The notes: generated from the letters alone by a model not told the origin. 64,000 bases of DNA from an uncultured Lachnospiraceae bacterium (GCA_902781505.1 CACZJL010000008.1:1-64000), one strand, 5' to 3'. Counted from the first letter of the stretch, positions 1-10,195 are shown. Program-made: numbers and translations.

Positions 1-189
1 AAAGAGAAAAATAGTAGAATGATTTCAAATCTAATTTTAATCACAAAACCACAGGGATAGTCTTTTCTGTGATTTCCGAGTACAAATTTACGCTGCCTAG
101 GGGGAAAATCACATTTGCCGAAAAAGGAAATATGTAGTATTATAACAACGTCTATGCTAAAAATAGTAAAGAAATAAAGGAGTTTTGAA
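1..189. other. Intergenic leader region with no gene seen
   Basis: I see no convincing open reading frame here. An imperfect inverted repeat pairs AATCACA (39-45) with TGTGATT (68-74). It competes with a CACAG/CTGTG pairing (50-54 with 67-71) and has no U-run, so I do not call it a terminator. The right half carries the ABC-F promoter. Confidence 0.5.
115..143 (+). promoter_or_regulatory. Sigma-A type promoter of the ABC-F gene
   Basis: TTGCCG (115-120) and TATTAT (138-143) are separated by 17 bp. Transcription would start near 150, leaving a leader of about 40 nt before the ribosome binding site AAAGGAG that precedes the ATG at 190. Confidence 0.6.
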
Positions 190-1830
190 ATGATCAGTGC
201 GAATAATGTGACACTTCGTCTTGGTAAAAAGACCCTGTTCGAAGATGTTAATATCAAATTCACAGAAGGAAATTGCTACGGTTTAATCGGTGCAAATGGT
301 GCGGGTAAGTCTACATTCCTAAAGATTCTTACCGGTCAGATCGAGCCAAGTAAGGGCGATGTTTCCATCACTCCGGGACAGAGACTCTCTTTCCTTGAGC
401 AGGACCATTTCAAATACGATGAATATACCGTATTAAATACAGTTATCATGGGTAACCAGAGACTGTACGAAATCATGCAGGAAAAGGATGCCCTTTACGC
501 TAAGGATCCATTTACCGAAGAGGATGGCGTTCGTGCGTCTGAACTCGAGGCTGAATTCGCTGATATGAACGGCTGGGAAGCAGAAACAGATGCTGAGCAG
601 CTCTTAAACGGCCTTGGAATCGAGACAGAGCTTCATTACAAGCTGATGAGCGAGTTAAACGGTTCTGAGAAGGTCAAGGTTCTCTTAGCAAAGGCGCTCT
701 TTGGTAACCCAGACATCCTCTTACTCGATGAGCCTACAAACCATCTGGATTTAGATGCGATTGCATGGCTTGAAGAGTTCTTAATCAACTTTGATAACAC
801 TGTAATCTGCGTATCCCATGACCGTTACTTCTTAAATAAGGTCTGCACACAGATTGCTGATATCGACTACGCAAAGATCACTCTTTACGCTGGTAACTAC
901 GATTTCTGGTATGAGTCTTCTCAGCTCTTAATCAAGCAGATGAAGGAAGCAAACAAGAAGAAGGAAGAGAAGATTAAGGAGTTAAAGGACTTTATCTCCC
1001 GTTTCTCGGCAAATGCCTCCAAGTCCAAGCAGGCTACATCAAGAAAGCGTGCACTTGAAAAGATTGAGTTAGATGACATTCGCCCATCTTCCAGAAAGTA
1101 CCCATACATTGACTTCCGTCCGGAGAGAGAAATCGGTAACGATGTACTCGTTGTTGAGAATCTCTCTAAGACAATCAATGGCGAGAAGGTTCTTGATAAC
1201 ATTTCCTTCATCGTGGGACATGATGATAAGATTGCGTTCGTTGGTGCAAATGAACTTGCTACAACAACTCTCTTTAAGATTCTTGCCGGTGAATTAGAGC
1301 CGGATGAAGGTTCTTACAAGTGGGGCGTTACAACAAAGCAGGCTTACTTTCCTAAGGACAATACAGAAATCTTCGATTGTGATGATACAATCGTTGAGTG
1401 GCTGACACAGTTCTCCCCGGATCCGGATCCTACTTATGTTCGTGGATTCTTAGGAAGAATGCTCTTTGCCGGTGATGACGGTGTTAAGAAGGTTAAGGTT
1501 CTCTCCGGTGGTGAGAAAGTTCGAGTCCTCATCTCCAAGATGATGATCATGGGTGCTAACACCCTGATTTTTGATGATCCTACAAACCATCTTGACATGG
1601 AATCCATCACTGCATTAAACAACGGACTGATCAAGTTCCCGGGTGTGGCTCTGTTCACATCTCACGATCACCAGTTCATCCAGACTACAGCAAACCGTAT
1701 CATGGAAATCATGCCAAACGGCCAGCTCATCGATAAGATTACTACATACGATGAGTACCTTGAATCTGATGAAATGGCAAGAAAGCGTCAGGGCTATTCT
1801 CAGAATGAAGACGACGAGGATGAGGATTAA
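190..1830 (+). CDS. ABC-F family ATPase (YkpA/YbiT-like)
   Basis: This is a soluble tandem-ATPase of the ABC-F class, which acts on the ribosome rather than in transport; there are no membrane segments. The first nucleotide-binding domain has an intact Walker A (GANGAGKST, residues 34-42) and Walker B (LLLDEPTNHLD, with D180-E181), but its signature is LNGSE (156-160) instead of LSGGE. The second domain has a degenerate Walker A (GANELATTT from residue 352, with Thr358 where the lysine should be), an intact signature LSGGE (438-442), and Asp463 in the place of the catalytic glutamate. One composite ATP site therefore looks complete and the other looks impaired. A lysine-rich linker with a helical arm lies around residues 245-300, and the C-terminus is acidic. 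The 546-aa length suits the family. It has its own promoter and terminator. Subfamily placement is from memory of the family; the role (translation factor or antibiotic resistance) cannot be told from sequence alone. Confidence 0.9.
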   Translation: MISANNVTLRLGKKTLFEDVNIKFTEGNCYGLIGANGAGKSTFLKILTGQIEPSKGDVSITPGQRLSFLEQDHFKYDEYTVLNTVIMGNQRLYEIMQEKDALYAKDPFTEEDGVRASELEAEFADMNGWEAETDAEQLLNGLGIETELHYKLMSELNGSEKVKVLLAKALFGNPDILLLDEPTNHLDLDAIAWLEEFLINFDNTVICVSHDRYFLNKVCTQIADIDYAKITLYAGNYDFWYESSQLLIKQMKEANKKKEEKIKELKDFISRFSANASKSKQATSRKRALEKIELDDIRPSSRKYPYIDFRPEREIGNDVLVVENLSKTINGEKVLDNISFIVGHDDKIAFVGANELATTTLFKILAGELEPDEGSYKWGVTTKQAYFPKDNTEIFDCDDTIVEWLTQFSPDPDPTYVRGFLGRMLFAGDDGVKKVKVLSGGEKVRVLISKMMIMGANTLIFDDPTNHLDMESITALNNGLIKFPGVALFTSHDHQFIQTTANRIMEIMPNGQLIDKITTYDEYLESDEMARKRQGYSQNEDDEDED

Positions 1831-1865
1831 TTCCGCATCGTTCTTGATAACTTTAATACCAACCC

Positions 1866-1902
1866 GGCACCCGTGTGGATAATCTGCACGGGTGCTTTTC
1901 TT
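1866..1902 (+). terminator. Intrinsic terminator after the ABC-F gene
   Basis: GCACCCGTG (1867-1875) pairs perfectly with CACGGGTGC (1887-1895) and is followed by TTTTCTTTG. It lies 36 bp past the stop codon and directly before the ftsK promoter. Confidence 0.85.
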
Positions 1903-1930
1903 TGCTTTAAATAGAAGGAAATGGTATAAT
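1902..1930 (+). promoter_or_regulatory. Promoter of the ftsK/spoIIIE gene
   Basis: TTGCTT (1902-1907), a 17-bp spacer, then TATAAT (1925-1930) with TGG before it (extended -10). Its -10 box overlaps the upstream in-frame ATG at 1929, so that ATG would not be in the transcript. This supports the start at 1965. Confidence 0.7.
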
Positions 1931-1964
1931 GTATGTCCGTAAAATTGTAATCAGGGAGGATTTT

Positions 1965-4781
1965 ATGGCTGGTGCCGTAAAGAAAAATATAACTAAAAAT
2001 ACAGCTGGTAAAACAGCCAAAGCGCGGGCTAATTCATCAATGCGTGGCAGTGCTGGTGCAAAGCGCAGTGGCGGTAGTTCGTCGCGTGCAGGCAGTTCGT
2101 CGAAGGCGAAGGCAGCGGGCAAGGGTCCGAAGGTTGTGACAGCTGAAGATATGGAAGCAAGAAGGAAACTAACCACAGAGATTTTAGGCTGGTGTGGTGT
2201 GATTTCCTTTGTGATTCTCTGTTTAAGCAACCTGAACCTGGCCGGAAAGTTTGGAGAAGTGCTGAAGTCAGTGATGCAGGGAATGTTCGGTGTGTTATGT
2301 TATGTATTTCCATTTGCCCTTGCAGTGGCATTGATTTATGTCGCGGTCAATAATTTTGAAAAGACCATTGTGAAGATTCGCGTATTCTCCGGAATGGCGA
2401 TGTTCGTGTTCCTGGATGCCTTTATTCAGTGTATTTACAATGTGCCGGAAGTGACGAATGCCGGAATTACAGACTTTTATAAAGTTTCGGCAGAGAGTGG
2501 ATTTGGCGGCGGTTTCGTCGGTGGCCTCATCTGCAAGGCGTTATCGCCACTTGGAATGGTAGGCTCTATCGTATTATTGCTGATTCTAATGATCGCGTCG
2601 ATCGCCCTCTTTTTAGGAAAGCGATTCATTAAGGAAAATATTCTCGGACGCTTATCGGATGTGTCGGAAGACTATGATGATGATGAGGCTGAGGATGAAC
2701 GCCTGACTGAGCTTCAGCGCGAACGCGCAAGAGCCAGAAGAGAGTATAAGAAGCAGCAGGCACTGACCCGTGAAGCAAAGCAGAAGGAAAAGGCTGAGCT
2801 TAAGGCAAAGCGTGAGTTTGAAAAGAGAAAGAGAATTCGCGCACGTCAGTTGAATCAGAAGTTTGTCGGTATTGGAGATACGACACTGATTCCGCCACCG
2901 GTTCCGGTTGATCAGAATCTGCATGAATTGCAGCCGGTTGAAGATGTGTCCGCAGCCGGCTTTGGAGAAGCAGGCGGCTTTGGAGAAGCAGGAGGCGATT
3001 CAGATAGTGCGTTTGATCTGGTTTCGGATTACTCTGAGAGCGAACATTCTGACGGAGCTTTCGATTTTGAGGGAGCTGATTCTGGAGATGCTCTTCCAAA
3101 TGCTTATGAAGCTCCGATTGAAGACGGTGAGCCGGAGATTCCATTCGCGGAAGAGCCGGGAACCGGCGCAAATGCAGAAGAGGCAGAGCCGGCGCGCGTT
3201 GGAGCATTTGCCGCGGGAAGTCCGGTTAAGGCGAGTGTAGATGCGAACGGAACAGCGGGAGAAGGCGGCGCAGCGCCGATGAAGCCGGTTAAGAAGCCGA
3301 AGCCATATCAGTTCCCGCCTGTCAGTCTTCTGAATCATGTGAAGAGCAATGGCGGAAGCTCAAATAATGAGAAGGCCGCAACGGCAAACCGCCTTCAGAA
3401 GACGCTTGGAACGTTTGGTGTCAAGGTTGAGATTAAGAACATTTCGAGTGGACCGGCCGTTACAAGATATGAGCTGAAGCCGGAATTAGGCGTTAAGGTT
3501 TCAAAGATTGTCTCTCTTTCAGATGACATCAAGATGAGCCTTGCGGCGACCGATATTCGAATTGAAGCACCGGTACCGGGTAAAGATGTAATCGGTATCG
3601 AGGTTCCAAACAAGGAGCCATCGGCTGTTTCCATGAGAGAGCTTGTAGATACGGAGGCCTTCCGCAAGGCCAAGTCGCCGATTTCCTTTACAGTTGGTAA
3701 GGATATCGCAGGCGAACCGGTTGTGGCAGACATCGCAAAGATGCCGCATTTGCTGATCGCCGGTGCAACAGGTTCCGGTAAGTCGGTATGCATTAACACC
3801 ATGATTATGTCGATTCTTTACCATGCTTCTCCGGAAGCGGTGAAGATGATTATGATTGACCCTAAGGTCGTTGAATTAAGTGTTTATAACGGAATTCCAC
3901 ATCTTCTGTGTCCGGTGGTTACGGACCCGAAGAAAGCAGCTGGCACGTTGAACTGGGCCGTTGCTGAGATGGATTCCCGCTATAAAAAATTTGCCAAAGC
4001 TGGCGCGAAAAACCTTGCAGACTATAATGCGAAGGTGAAGACAATGGAAGTTCCGGAAAGCGAAGAAAGGCCTGAGGCAATGCCACAGATGCTGATTATT
4101 ATCGATGAGTTAGCTGACCTTATGATGGTTGCTTCAAACGAAGTCGAAACAGCAATCTGCCGACTTGCTCAGCTGGCCCGTGCCGCTGGAATTCACCTTG
4201 TCATCGCAACCCAGCGTCCTTCGGTAAATGTTATTACAGGCCTGATTAAGGCCAATGTACCTAGCCGTATCGCTTTTGCGGTATCCTCGGGTGTGGACTC
4301 CCGTACCATCATTGACATGAATGGTGCAGAGAAGTTGTTAGGAAAGGGAGATATGCTCTTCTTCCCTGCAGGATTCCCGAAACCAAAACGTGTGCAGGGT
4401 GCATTTGTTTCTGATGATGAAGTAAGCAAGGTAGTAGACTTCATTCGAAAGAACAATGAAGCCGCTTCTGAAGAAGAAGTGCAGGCCGTGGAGACCGGTA
4501 TTGCAAACTCAGTTTCAAGTGGAGCACCTGGCAGTGCAGGGGGAGCTGAGGATGAGGCAAGAGATTCCTATTTCGCTGAGGCAGGAAAATTTATCATTCA
4601 GAAGGAGCGTGCATCAATTGGTATGCTCCAGAGAAATTTCCGTATCGGATTCAACCGTGCGGGAAGAATTATGGATCAGCTTGGGGAAGCTGGCGTAGTT
4701 GGTCCGGAAGTAGGCACAAAGCCTAGAAAAGTTCTTATGAACGAAGAGGAATTTGATGAGTACTTACGCAATAACAGCTAA
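1965..4781 (+). CDS. ftsK: FtsK/SpoIIIE-family DNA translocase
   Basis: A septum-anchored, ATP-driven double-stranded DNA pump that moves chromosome ends across the closing division site (or into the forespore in spore formers). The order is a basic Ala/Ser/Lys-rich N-terminus, about four membrane helices (roughly residues 60-215), a long charged linker with an acidic low-complexity part, then the motor domain with P-loop GATGSGKS (600-607) and the Walker B stretch MLIIIDELADLM. The C-terminal gamma winged helix ends in the FNRAGRIMDQLGEAGVVG segment. An in-frame ATG at 1929 lies inside the promoter; the ATG at 1965 has GGGAGG 6 bp upstream and was chosen, giving 938 aa. The linker holds an 18-bp tandem duplication. 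The window does not tell FtsK from SpoIIIE. Confidence 0.95.
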   Translation: MAGAVKKNITKNTAGKTAKARANSSMRGSAGAKRSGGSSSRAGSSSKAKAAGKGPKVVTAEDMEARRKLTTEILGWCGVISFVILCLSNLNLAGKFGEVLKSVMQGMFGVLCYVFPFALAVALIYVAVNNFEKTIVKIRVFSGMAMFVFLDAFIQCIYNVPEVTNAGITDFYKVSAESGFGGGFVGGLICKALSPLGMVGSIVLLLILMIASIALFLGKRFIKENILGRLSDVSEDYDDDEAEDERLTELQRERARARREYKKQQALTREAKQKEKAELKAKREFEKRKRIRARQLNQKFVGIGDTTLIPPPVPVDQNLHELQPVEDVSAAGFGEAGGFGEAGGDSDSAFDLVSDYSESEHSDGAFDFEGADSGDALPNAYEAPIEDGEPEIPFAEEPGTGANAEEAEPARVGAFAAGSPVKASVDANGTAGEGGAAPMKPVKKPKPYQFPPVSLLNHVKSNGGSSNNEKAATANRLQKTLGTFGVKVEIKNISSGPAVTRYELKPELGVKVSKIVSLSDDIKMSLAATDIRIEAPVPGKDVIGIEVPNKEPSAVSMRELVDTEAFRKAKSPISFTVGKDIAGEPVVADIAKMPHLLIAGATGSGKSVCINTMIMSILYHASPEAVKMIMIDPKVVELSVYNGIPHLLCPVVTDPKKAAGTLNWAVAEMDSRYKKFAKAGAKNLADYNAKVKTMEVPESEERPEAMPQMLIIIDELADLMMVASNEVETAICRLAQLARAAGIHLVIATQRPSVNVITGLIKANVPSRIAFAVSSGVDSRTIIDMNGAEKLLGKGDMLFFPAGFPKPKRVQGAFVSDDEVSKVVDFIRKNNEAASEEEVQAVETGIANSVSSGAPGSAGGAEDEARDSYFAEAGKFIIQKERASIGMLQRNFRIGFNRAGRIMDQLGEAGVVGPEVGTKPRKVLMNEEEFDEYLRNNS
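2958..2993 (+). repeat. 18-bp tandem duplication inside the FtsK linker
   Basis: Two copies of an 18-bp unit (2958-2975 and 2976-2993; 17 of 18 bases identical) encode GFGEAG twice in the disordered linker. The frame is kept. Confidence 0.8.
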
Positions 4782-4804
4782 TTTAACTCACGGAGGAATG
4801 AACA

Positions 4805-6484
4805 ATGACAGTAAAGAGTGATATTGAAATCGCACAGGAAGCAAAGATGCTTCCAATCAAAGAAGTGGCAGCAAAAGTGGGGGTACATGAAGACGAGCTT
4901 GATTTCTACGGAAAGTATATGGCGAAGATTTCAGATGAACTGGAAGAGCGTTTACAGTCTGAGCCGGATGGCAAGTTGATCCTTGTAACAGCAATCAATC
5001 CGACACCTGCAGGTGAAGGAAAGACAACCATTTCCATCGGTCTTACTGAAGGTTTAAACAAGATGGGCAAGAATGCCATTGCAGCACTTCGTGAGCCATC
5101 CTTAGGACCATGCTTTGGTATTAAGGGCGGTGCAGCTGGCGGCGGTTATGCGCAGGTTGTGCCAATGGAGAATTTAAATCTTCATTTCACAGGTGATTTC
5201 CATGCAATTACATCCGCAAATAACCTGCTTGCAGCTTTACTTGACAATCATATCTGTCATGGAAACAAGTTAAATATCGATACTAACCGTGTCGTATGGA
5301 AGAGATGTCTTGATATGAATGACAGAGCGCTTCGCGATATCGTTATCGGCCTCGGACCTAAGACAAACGGTGTAGTAAGAGAAGATCACTTCATCATCAC
5401 AGTTGCATCTGAAATCATGGCAATCCTGTGCCTTGCAACTGATATGAAGGATTTAAAGGAAAGACTTGGCAGAATCATTGTGGCTTACAATATGGACGGT
5501 GAGCCGGTTACAGCAGAAGATTTACATGCAACCGGTTCTATGGCTGTCCTCTTAAAGGATGCAATGAAGCCGAACATGATTCAGACCCTGGAAAATACTC
5601 CAGTCCTTGTACACGGAGGACCATTTGCCAATATCGCGCACGGCTGTAACTCTGTAAGAGCTACAAAGATGGCTTTGAAGCTTGGTGATTACGCAATCAC
5701 AGAAGCAGGCTTCGGTGCGGATCTTGGTGCTGAAAAATTCATGGATATCAAGTGCAGACTTTCAGGTCTCAAGCCGGATGCCGTTGTTTTAGTGGCAACG
5801 GTTAAGGCGTTAAAGTACAACGGCGGCGTTCCTAAAACAGAACTCGGAAAGCCTAATATGGAGGCATTAAAGGCCGGTATTGTCAATCTCGACAAGCATA
5901 TCGAGAACATGCAGAAGTTTGGCGTTCCAATTGTTGTTACATTAAACTCCTTCATTACAGATACAGAGGAAGAATACGAATTCATTCGCAGACATTGTGA
6001 AGAGAAGGGCTGTGAATTCGCCCTGTCTGAGGTTTGGGCCAAGGGCGGTGAAGGCGGTCTTGCCTTAGCCGAAAAGGTTATTGAAACCCTTGAGAACAAG
6101 AAGGCACATTTTAAGCCAATTTATGAAGATGACCTGTCCTTAACGGAAAAGGTTAAGAAGATTGCCAGAGAAATCTACGGCGCAGATGATGTTGAATTTG
6201 AAACAGCAGCTGCTAAGGAACTGGCACATATCGAAGAGATGGGCTTTGGTCACCTTCCAATCTGCGTTGCAAAGACACAGTATTCTTTATCAGATGATCA
6301 GACGAAGCTTGGAAGACCGGAAGGTTTCAACATGCATGTACGTGAAGCATATGTTTCCGCAGGTGCAGGTTTTGTTGTTGTAATCACAGGTAAGATTCTT
6401 ACAATGCCGGGACTTCCAACAGTTCCTGCAGCGGATGGAATTGATTATGATGTAGAGAACGACCGTATTACAGGCCTGTTCTAA
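4805..6484 (+). CDS. fhs: Formate--tetrahydrofolate ligase
   Basis: Catalyses ATP-dependent formation of 10-formyltetrahydrofolate from formate and tetrahydrofolate in the cytoplasm, the entry step of the methyl branch of one-carbon metabolism. The P-loop-like [11 protein letters not shown] lies near residue 70, followed by the conserved [19 protein letters not shown] segment, and the length (559 aa) is normal. GGAGG at 4791-4795 supports the ATG at 4805. It lies 23 bp after ftsK with no terminator seen, so it may be cotranscribed. The product also feeds Fmt, encoded 4 kb downstream. The gene does not by itself show acetogenesis, since many fermenters use it for purine and formyl-Met synthesis. 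Confidence 0.97.
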   Translation: MTVKSDIEIAQEAKMLPIKEVAAKVGVHEDELDFYGKYMAKISDELEERLQSEPDGKLILVTAINPTPAGEGKTTISIGLTEGLNKMGKNAIAALREPSLGPCFGIKGGAAGGGYAQVVPMENLNLHFTGDFHAITSANNLLAALLDNHICHGNKLNIDTNRVVWKRCLDMNDRALRDIVIGLGPKTNGVVREDHFIITVASEIMAILCLATDMKDLKERLGRIIVAYNMDGEPVTAEDLHATGSMAVLLKDAMKPNMIQTLENTPVLVHGGPFANIAHGCNSVRATKMALKLGDYAITEAGFGADLGAEKFMDIKCRLSGLKPDAVVLVATVKALKYNGGVPKTELGKPNMEALKAGIVNLDKHIENMQKFGVPIVVTLNSFITDTEEEYEFIRRHCEEKGCEFALSEVWAKGGEGGLALAEKVIETLENKKAHFKPIYEDDLSLTEKVKKIAREIYGADDVEFETAAAKELAHIEEMGFGHLPICVAKTQYSLSDDQTKLGRPEGFNMHVREAYVSAGAGFVVVITGKILTMPGLPTVPAADGIDYDVENDRITGLF

Positions 6485-6544
6485 ATGTAAATCCGGTTCT
6501 GGACGAATGTGCCCTTAACCTTAAGATTCGGATTTGGAGTAATT

Positions 6545-8767
6545 ATGTACGCAGATATCATTTTGGATATTACGCATGAAAAACTGGATAAATGCTTTCA
6601 GTACCGCGTGCCGTCTGAAATGGAAGCAGACATAAAGGTAGGTTCTATGGTTGAGATTCCATTCGGAAACGGAAATCGCGTCATGAATGGTTATGTTGTC
6701 GGTCTTTCAGAAGAACCAAAGTTTGATCCTAAAAAGACCAAGGCAATTCTCTCACTTCCGACAAATAAAGTCGGTACTGTAAGCGAGATGATTGAGCTTG
6801 CAGCCTGGCTAAAAAAGAACTACGGCGGCACCATGAGTCAGGCGCTTTCCACTGTCATCCCGGTTAAGGATAAGGTGCAGGTAAAGCAAAAAAAAATACT
6901 GACTCTGGAGCTGACTAAAGAAGAGGCGGAGGAAGTGCTCTCAGGCCTTGAAAGAAAACATGCGGTTCAGCAGATTCGGCTTCTGACAGAGCTGATGAAG
7001 CATGAAACCCTTGACTTTGACCTTGTAAAGGATAAGCTTCATATCACAGCAGCCACGGTAAATGCCCTTGCGAAGAAGGATATTCTTTCCATCGAATATA
7101 TGGACAATTACCGGAACCCGGTGAAGAAGCAAAATGTGCAGGGAAAGACCTTTGATTTGAATCCGAAACAGCAGGAGATTGTCGATGCATTTTCCACAGA
7201 CTGGAATGCAGGCATCAGACAGACCTATCTGATTCACGGAGTGACAGGAAGTGGTAAAACAGCCGTCTATTTGGATCTGATTGAAAAGGTTTTAGCAGAT
7301 GGAAAGGAATGCATCGTTCTGATTCCGGAAATTGCGCTTACCTATCAGACGGTACAGAGGTTTTATGCGCGGTTCGGAGATGAAGTTTCGATTATCAATT
7401 CAAGACTCAGCAGGGGAGAACGGTACGACCAGTTTCTTCGTGCCATGAAGGGTGAAATTAAGGTCATGATCGGACCGAGATCAGCACTCTTTACTCCATT
7501 CCGGAATCTGGGACTGATCGTCATCGATGAAGAACAGGAAGAGGCCTATAAATCAGAGCAGTCGCCTAAGTATCATGCAAGAGAGACGGCGATTCATATT
7601 GCCGAAATGAAGCAGGCCAGTGTCGTATTGGGAAGTGCAACTCCAAGTGTGACGGCGTATTACCACGCGTCACAGGGGGATTACCGGCTGTTTGAACTGC
7701 CAGACAGGGCATTGGCTTCGTCCCTTCCGACTGTCTATGTCGATGATATGAGAGAAGAGCTGAAAGCCGGTAACCGGCAGATTTTCTCAAGAAGGCTCTA
7801 TGAGCTGATGAAAGACAGGCTTGACAGAAAAGAACAGATTATGCTGTTTTTAAACAAGCGCGGATATGCCGGATATCTTTCCTGCCGTGCCTGCGGCCTG
7901 GTGTTTAAGTGCCCGCATTGCGATGTGTCCATGACGTATCACAGACAGGCGGGGATTTTAAAATGTCACTATTGCGGGCATGTGGAAAATGCCCCGAAAA
8001 CCTGTCCAAAATGTGGATCAGTTTACGTTGCCGGCTTCAGAGCCGGAACGGAACAGGTCGAAGAACAGGTTCGCCGGCTGTTTCCGGATGCAAGAACGCT
8101 TCGTATGGATTTAGACACGACCTCCGGGAAGGACGGTCATGAAAAAATCCTTGCAGCCTTTGCAAATCACGAGGCGGATATCCTTGTCGGTACGCAGATG
8201 ATTGTGAAGGGGCATGACTTCCCGGATGTAACTCTGGTAGGAATCATCGCAGCAGATATGTCCTTAAACGCCTCAAACTACCGTGCAGCGGAACGAACCT
8301 TTATTCTGCTGACACAGGCAGCAGGCCGTGCCGGCAGAGATGGAAAGAAGGGTGAGGTTGTAATTCAGACCTACAGCCCTGAGCATTACAGTATTGTTAC
8401 GTCTGCCAGTCAGGATTATAAGGCATTTTATAACGAAGAGATTATGTATCGGCAGATGCTTTCCTATCCGCCGGTTCAGAATATGATGACGATTTTTTAC
8501 GATTCGGAGAAGGAAGAAGCCCTTAAAAATGCCGGTAAGATTCTGAAAGGTTTCTTAAAAGAGGCGGAAGAAACGTGGCAGGGAATCCGGACACTGGGAC
8601 CGGTTGATGCGGATATTTACCGTATGAATGACAGATATCGGCAGGTCGCCTATGTGAAGTGCCCGGATTACGGGACACTGACTGAAATAAAAGATGCTTA
8701 CGAAAAGGTGATTGCTGAAAATAAAGCATTTGCCTACGTATATACACAGTTTGATTTTAATGCATAA
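6545..8767 (+). CDS. priA: Primosomal protein N' (replication restart helicase)
   Basis: A 3'-to-5' superfamily 2 helicase that recognises stalled forks and reloads the replisome. Visible are the 3'-DNA-binding N-terminus, Walker A GVTGSGKT, the Walker B motif DEEQEEAYKSEQ, and the zinc-binding insert with eight cysteines (CRAC, CPHC, CHYC and CPKC pairs). The open frame extends back to 6509, but TTGGAGT just before the ATG at 6545 and the usual MYADIILDI-type N-terminus favour the internal start (740 aa). It opens a block with def, fmt, rsmB and rlmN that is conserved in Bacillota. The 60-nt gap after fhs contains AAATCCG and CGGATTT arms but no U-run. Confidence 0.96.
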   Translation: MYADIILDITHEKLDKCFQYRVPSEMEADIKVGSMVEIPFGNGNRVMNGYVVGLSEEPKFDPKKTKAILSLPTNKVGTVSEMIELAAWLKKNYGGTMSQALSTVIPVKDKVQVKQKKILTLELTKEEAEEVLSGLERKHAVQQIRLLTELMKHETLDFDLVKDKLHITAATVNALAKKDILSIEYMDNYRNPVKKQNVQGKTFDLNPKQQEIVDAFSTDWNAGIRQTYLIHGVTGSGKTAVYLDLIEKVLADGKECIVLIPEIALTYQTVQRFYARFGDEVSIINSRLSRGERYDQFLRAMKGEIKVMIGPRSALFTPFRNLGLIVIDEEQEEAYKSEQSPKYHARETAIHIAEMKQASVVLGSATPSVTAYYHASQGDYRLFELPDRALASSLPTVYVDDMREELKAGNRQIFSRRLYELMKDRLDRKEQIMLFLNKRGYAGYLSCRACGLVFKCPHCDVSMTYHRQAGILKCHYCGHVENAPKTCPKCGSVYVAGFRAGTEQVEEQVRRLFPDARTLRMDLDTTSGKDGHEKILAAFANHEADILVGTQMIVKGHDFPDVTLVGIIAADMSLNASNYRAAERTFILLTQAAGRAGRDGKKGEVVIQTYSPEHYSIVTSASQDYKAFYNEEIMYRQMLSYPPVQNMMTIFYDSEKEEALKNAGKILKGFLKEAEETWQGIRTLGPVDADIYRMNDRYRQVAYVKCPDYGTLTEIKDAYEKVIAENKAFAYVYTQFDFNA

Positions 8768-8783
8768 AAAGGAGAAAAGAAAA

Positions 8784-9263
8784 ATGGCACTCAGAACAAT
8801 TCGTACACTTGGAGATGAGATTCTTACAAAGAAGGCGAAGGAAGTCAAGACAATGACTCCTCACTTAAGAGAGATGATTGGCGACATGTTTGAAACCATG
8901 TATGAGACAGATGGCGTAGGCCTTGCTGCTCCTCAGATTGGCGTGTTAAAGAGAATTGTTGTCATCGATTGCGGTGAACCTTACGTATTAATTAACCCGG
9001 TTATCTTAGAGAAGGATGGCGTTCAGACAGGATCTGAAGGCTGCCTTTCCGTACCCGGAAAGCTTGGCGTTGTAACCAGAGCAAAGCATTGTAAGGTTCG
9101 CGCTCTTAACGAAAACATGGAAGAGTACATCATTGATGGAGAAGATCTTCTCGCAAGATGCTTACAGCATGAAATTGATCACCTTGACGGTATTGTTTTC
9201 ACAGAGAAGGTGGAAGGTGAACTCATGGATGTACCAGCAGATTTGGAGGATGAGGAAGCGTGA
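8784..9263 (+). CDS. def: Peptide deformylase
   Basis: Metal-dependent removal of the N-terminal formyl group from nascent chains. All three family motifs are visible: GVGLAAPQIG, EGCLSVPG and HEIDH, supplying the cysteine and two histidine metal ligands. An in-frame extension to 8712 would overlap priA; the AAGGAG ribosome binding site at 8769-8774 fixes the ATG at 8784 (159 aa). Its stop overlaps the GTG start of fmt, so the enzyme that adds the formyl group and the one that removes it are translationally coupled. Confidence 0.97.
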   Translation: MALRTIRTLGDEILTKKAKEVKTMTPHLREMIGDMFETMYETDGVGLAAPQIGVLKRIVVIDCGEPYVLINPVILEKDGVQTGSEGCLSVPGKLGVVTRAKHCKVRALNENMEEYIIDGEDLLARCLQHEIDHLDGIVFTEKVEGELMDVPADLEDEEA

Positions 9264-10183
9264 GAACAGTATTTATGGGAACACCGGACTTTTCGGTGGA
9301 AACCTTAAAAGAACTGATTGCATCAGAGCATGAGGTGCTCGCTGTCGTTACACAGCCGGACAAGCCAAAGGGCAGAAGTGATAAATTGATTGCGTCGCCT
9401 GTTAAGGAATGTGCTGTTGAAAACGGAATTCCGGTACTTCAGCCGGAACGCGCAAGAGATGCGGAGTTTATCGAGGAAATCCGCAAACTCGCTCCGGATG
9501 TAATCGTTGTTGTAGCCTTTGGTCAGATTCTTTCAAAGGAGCTCTTAGAGCTTCCCAAATATGGTTGTGTCAATGTGCATGCATCTTTACTTCCAAAGTA
9601 TCGCGGTGCAGCGCCAATTCAGCAGGCTGTGATTGATGGTTGCGAATACACAGGTGTTACAACCATGCAGATGGGCGAGGGCTTAGACACAGGTGATATC
9701 CTGCTTGTCGATAAGGTGAAGTTAGAGGCTAAGGAAACAGGTGGTTCCCTTTTTGACCGCTTAAGTCCGGTTGGTGCAAAGCTCTTAATTAAGACTCTTG
9801 AAGGTCTTGAAAAAGGAGAAATCACACCGGTAAAGCAGGATGAATCCGAAGCAACTTATGTTCACATGATTAAGAAGTCTCAGGGACTGATTGATTTTAA
9901 AAAATCAGCTAAAGAGCTTGACTGTCTGATTCGCGGAATGAACCCATGGCCAAGTGCTTTCACGCATCTGGATGGGAAAATGCTTAAGATCTGGGATGCA
10001 GATGTTGTCTCAGCCTCCGGTACCCCGGGCACGGTTATTGATACTGATAAGAACAGCTTTACGGTAGCTTGCGGCGAGGGAGCATTAAAGGTTTCAGAGG
10101 TTCAGTTAGAAGGTAAAAAGAGAATGCAGTCATCTGTATTCATGAATGGAAATCCAATGGAAATTGGAAAGGTATTAGGTTAA
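9260..10183 (+). CDS. fmt: Methionyl-tRNA formyltransferase
   Basis: Transfers a formyl group from 10-formyltetrahydrofolate to initiator Met-tRNA. The N-terminal formyltransferase fold shows NVHASLLPKYRGAAPIQ (catalytic Asn and His) and GLDTGD; the C-terminal tRNA-binding domain follows with RGMNPWPSAFT. It starts with GTG, overlapping the TGA of def by 4 bp, with GGAGGATGAGG of the def 3' end as ribosome binding site. The length (307 aa) is normal. Confidence 0.97.
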   Translation: MRTVFMGTPDFSVETLKELIASEHEVLAVVTQPDKPKGRSDKLIASPVKECAVENGIPVLQPERARDAEFIEEIRKLAPDVIVVVAFGQILSKELLELPKYGCVNVHASLLPKYRGAAPIQQAVIDGCEYTGVTTMQMGEGLDTGDILLVDKVKLEAKETGGSLFDRLSPVGAKLLIKTLEGLEKGEITPVKQDESEATYVHMIKKSQGLIDFKKSAKELDCLIRGMNPWPSAFTHLDGKMLKIWDADVVSASGTPGTVIDTDKNSFTVACGEGALKVSEVQLEGKKRMQSSVFMNGNPMEIGKVLG

Positions 10184-10195
10184 AGGAGGCAGCTT

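Noticed and set aside
2800-3338. Several 90-135 aa frames on both strands in the FtsK linker
   Set aside because: They shadow the low-complexity linker; none has a start signal or a recognisable product.
6485-6544. Terminator between fhs and priA
   Set aside because: AAATCCG/CGGATTT arms exist, but the loop is long and there is no U-run.
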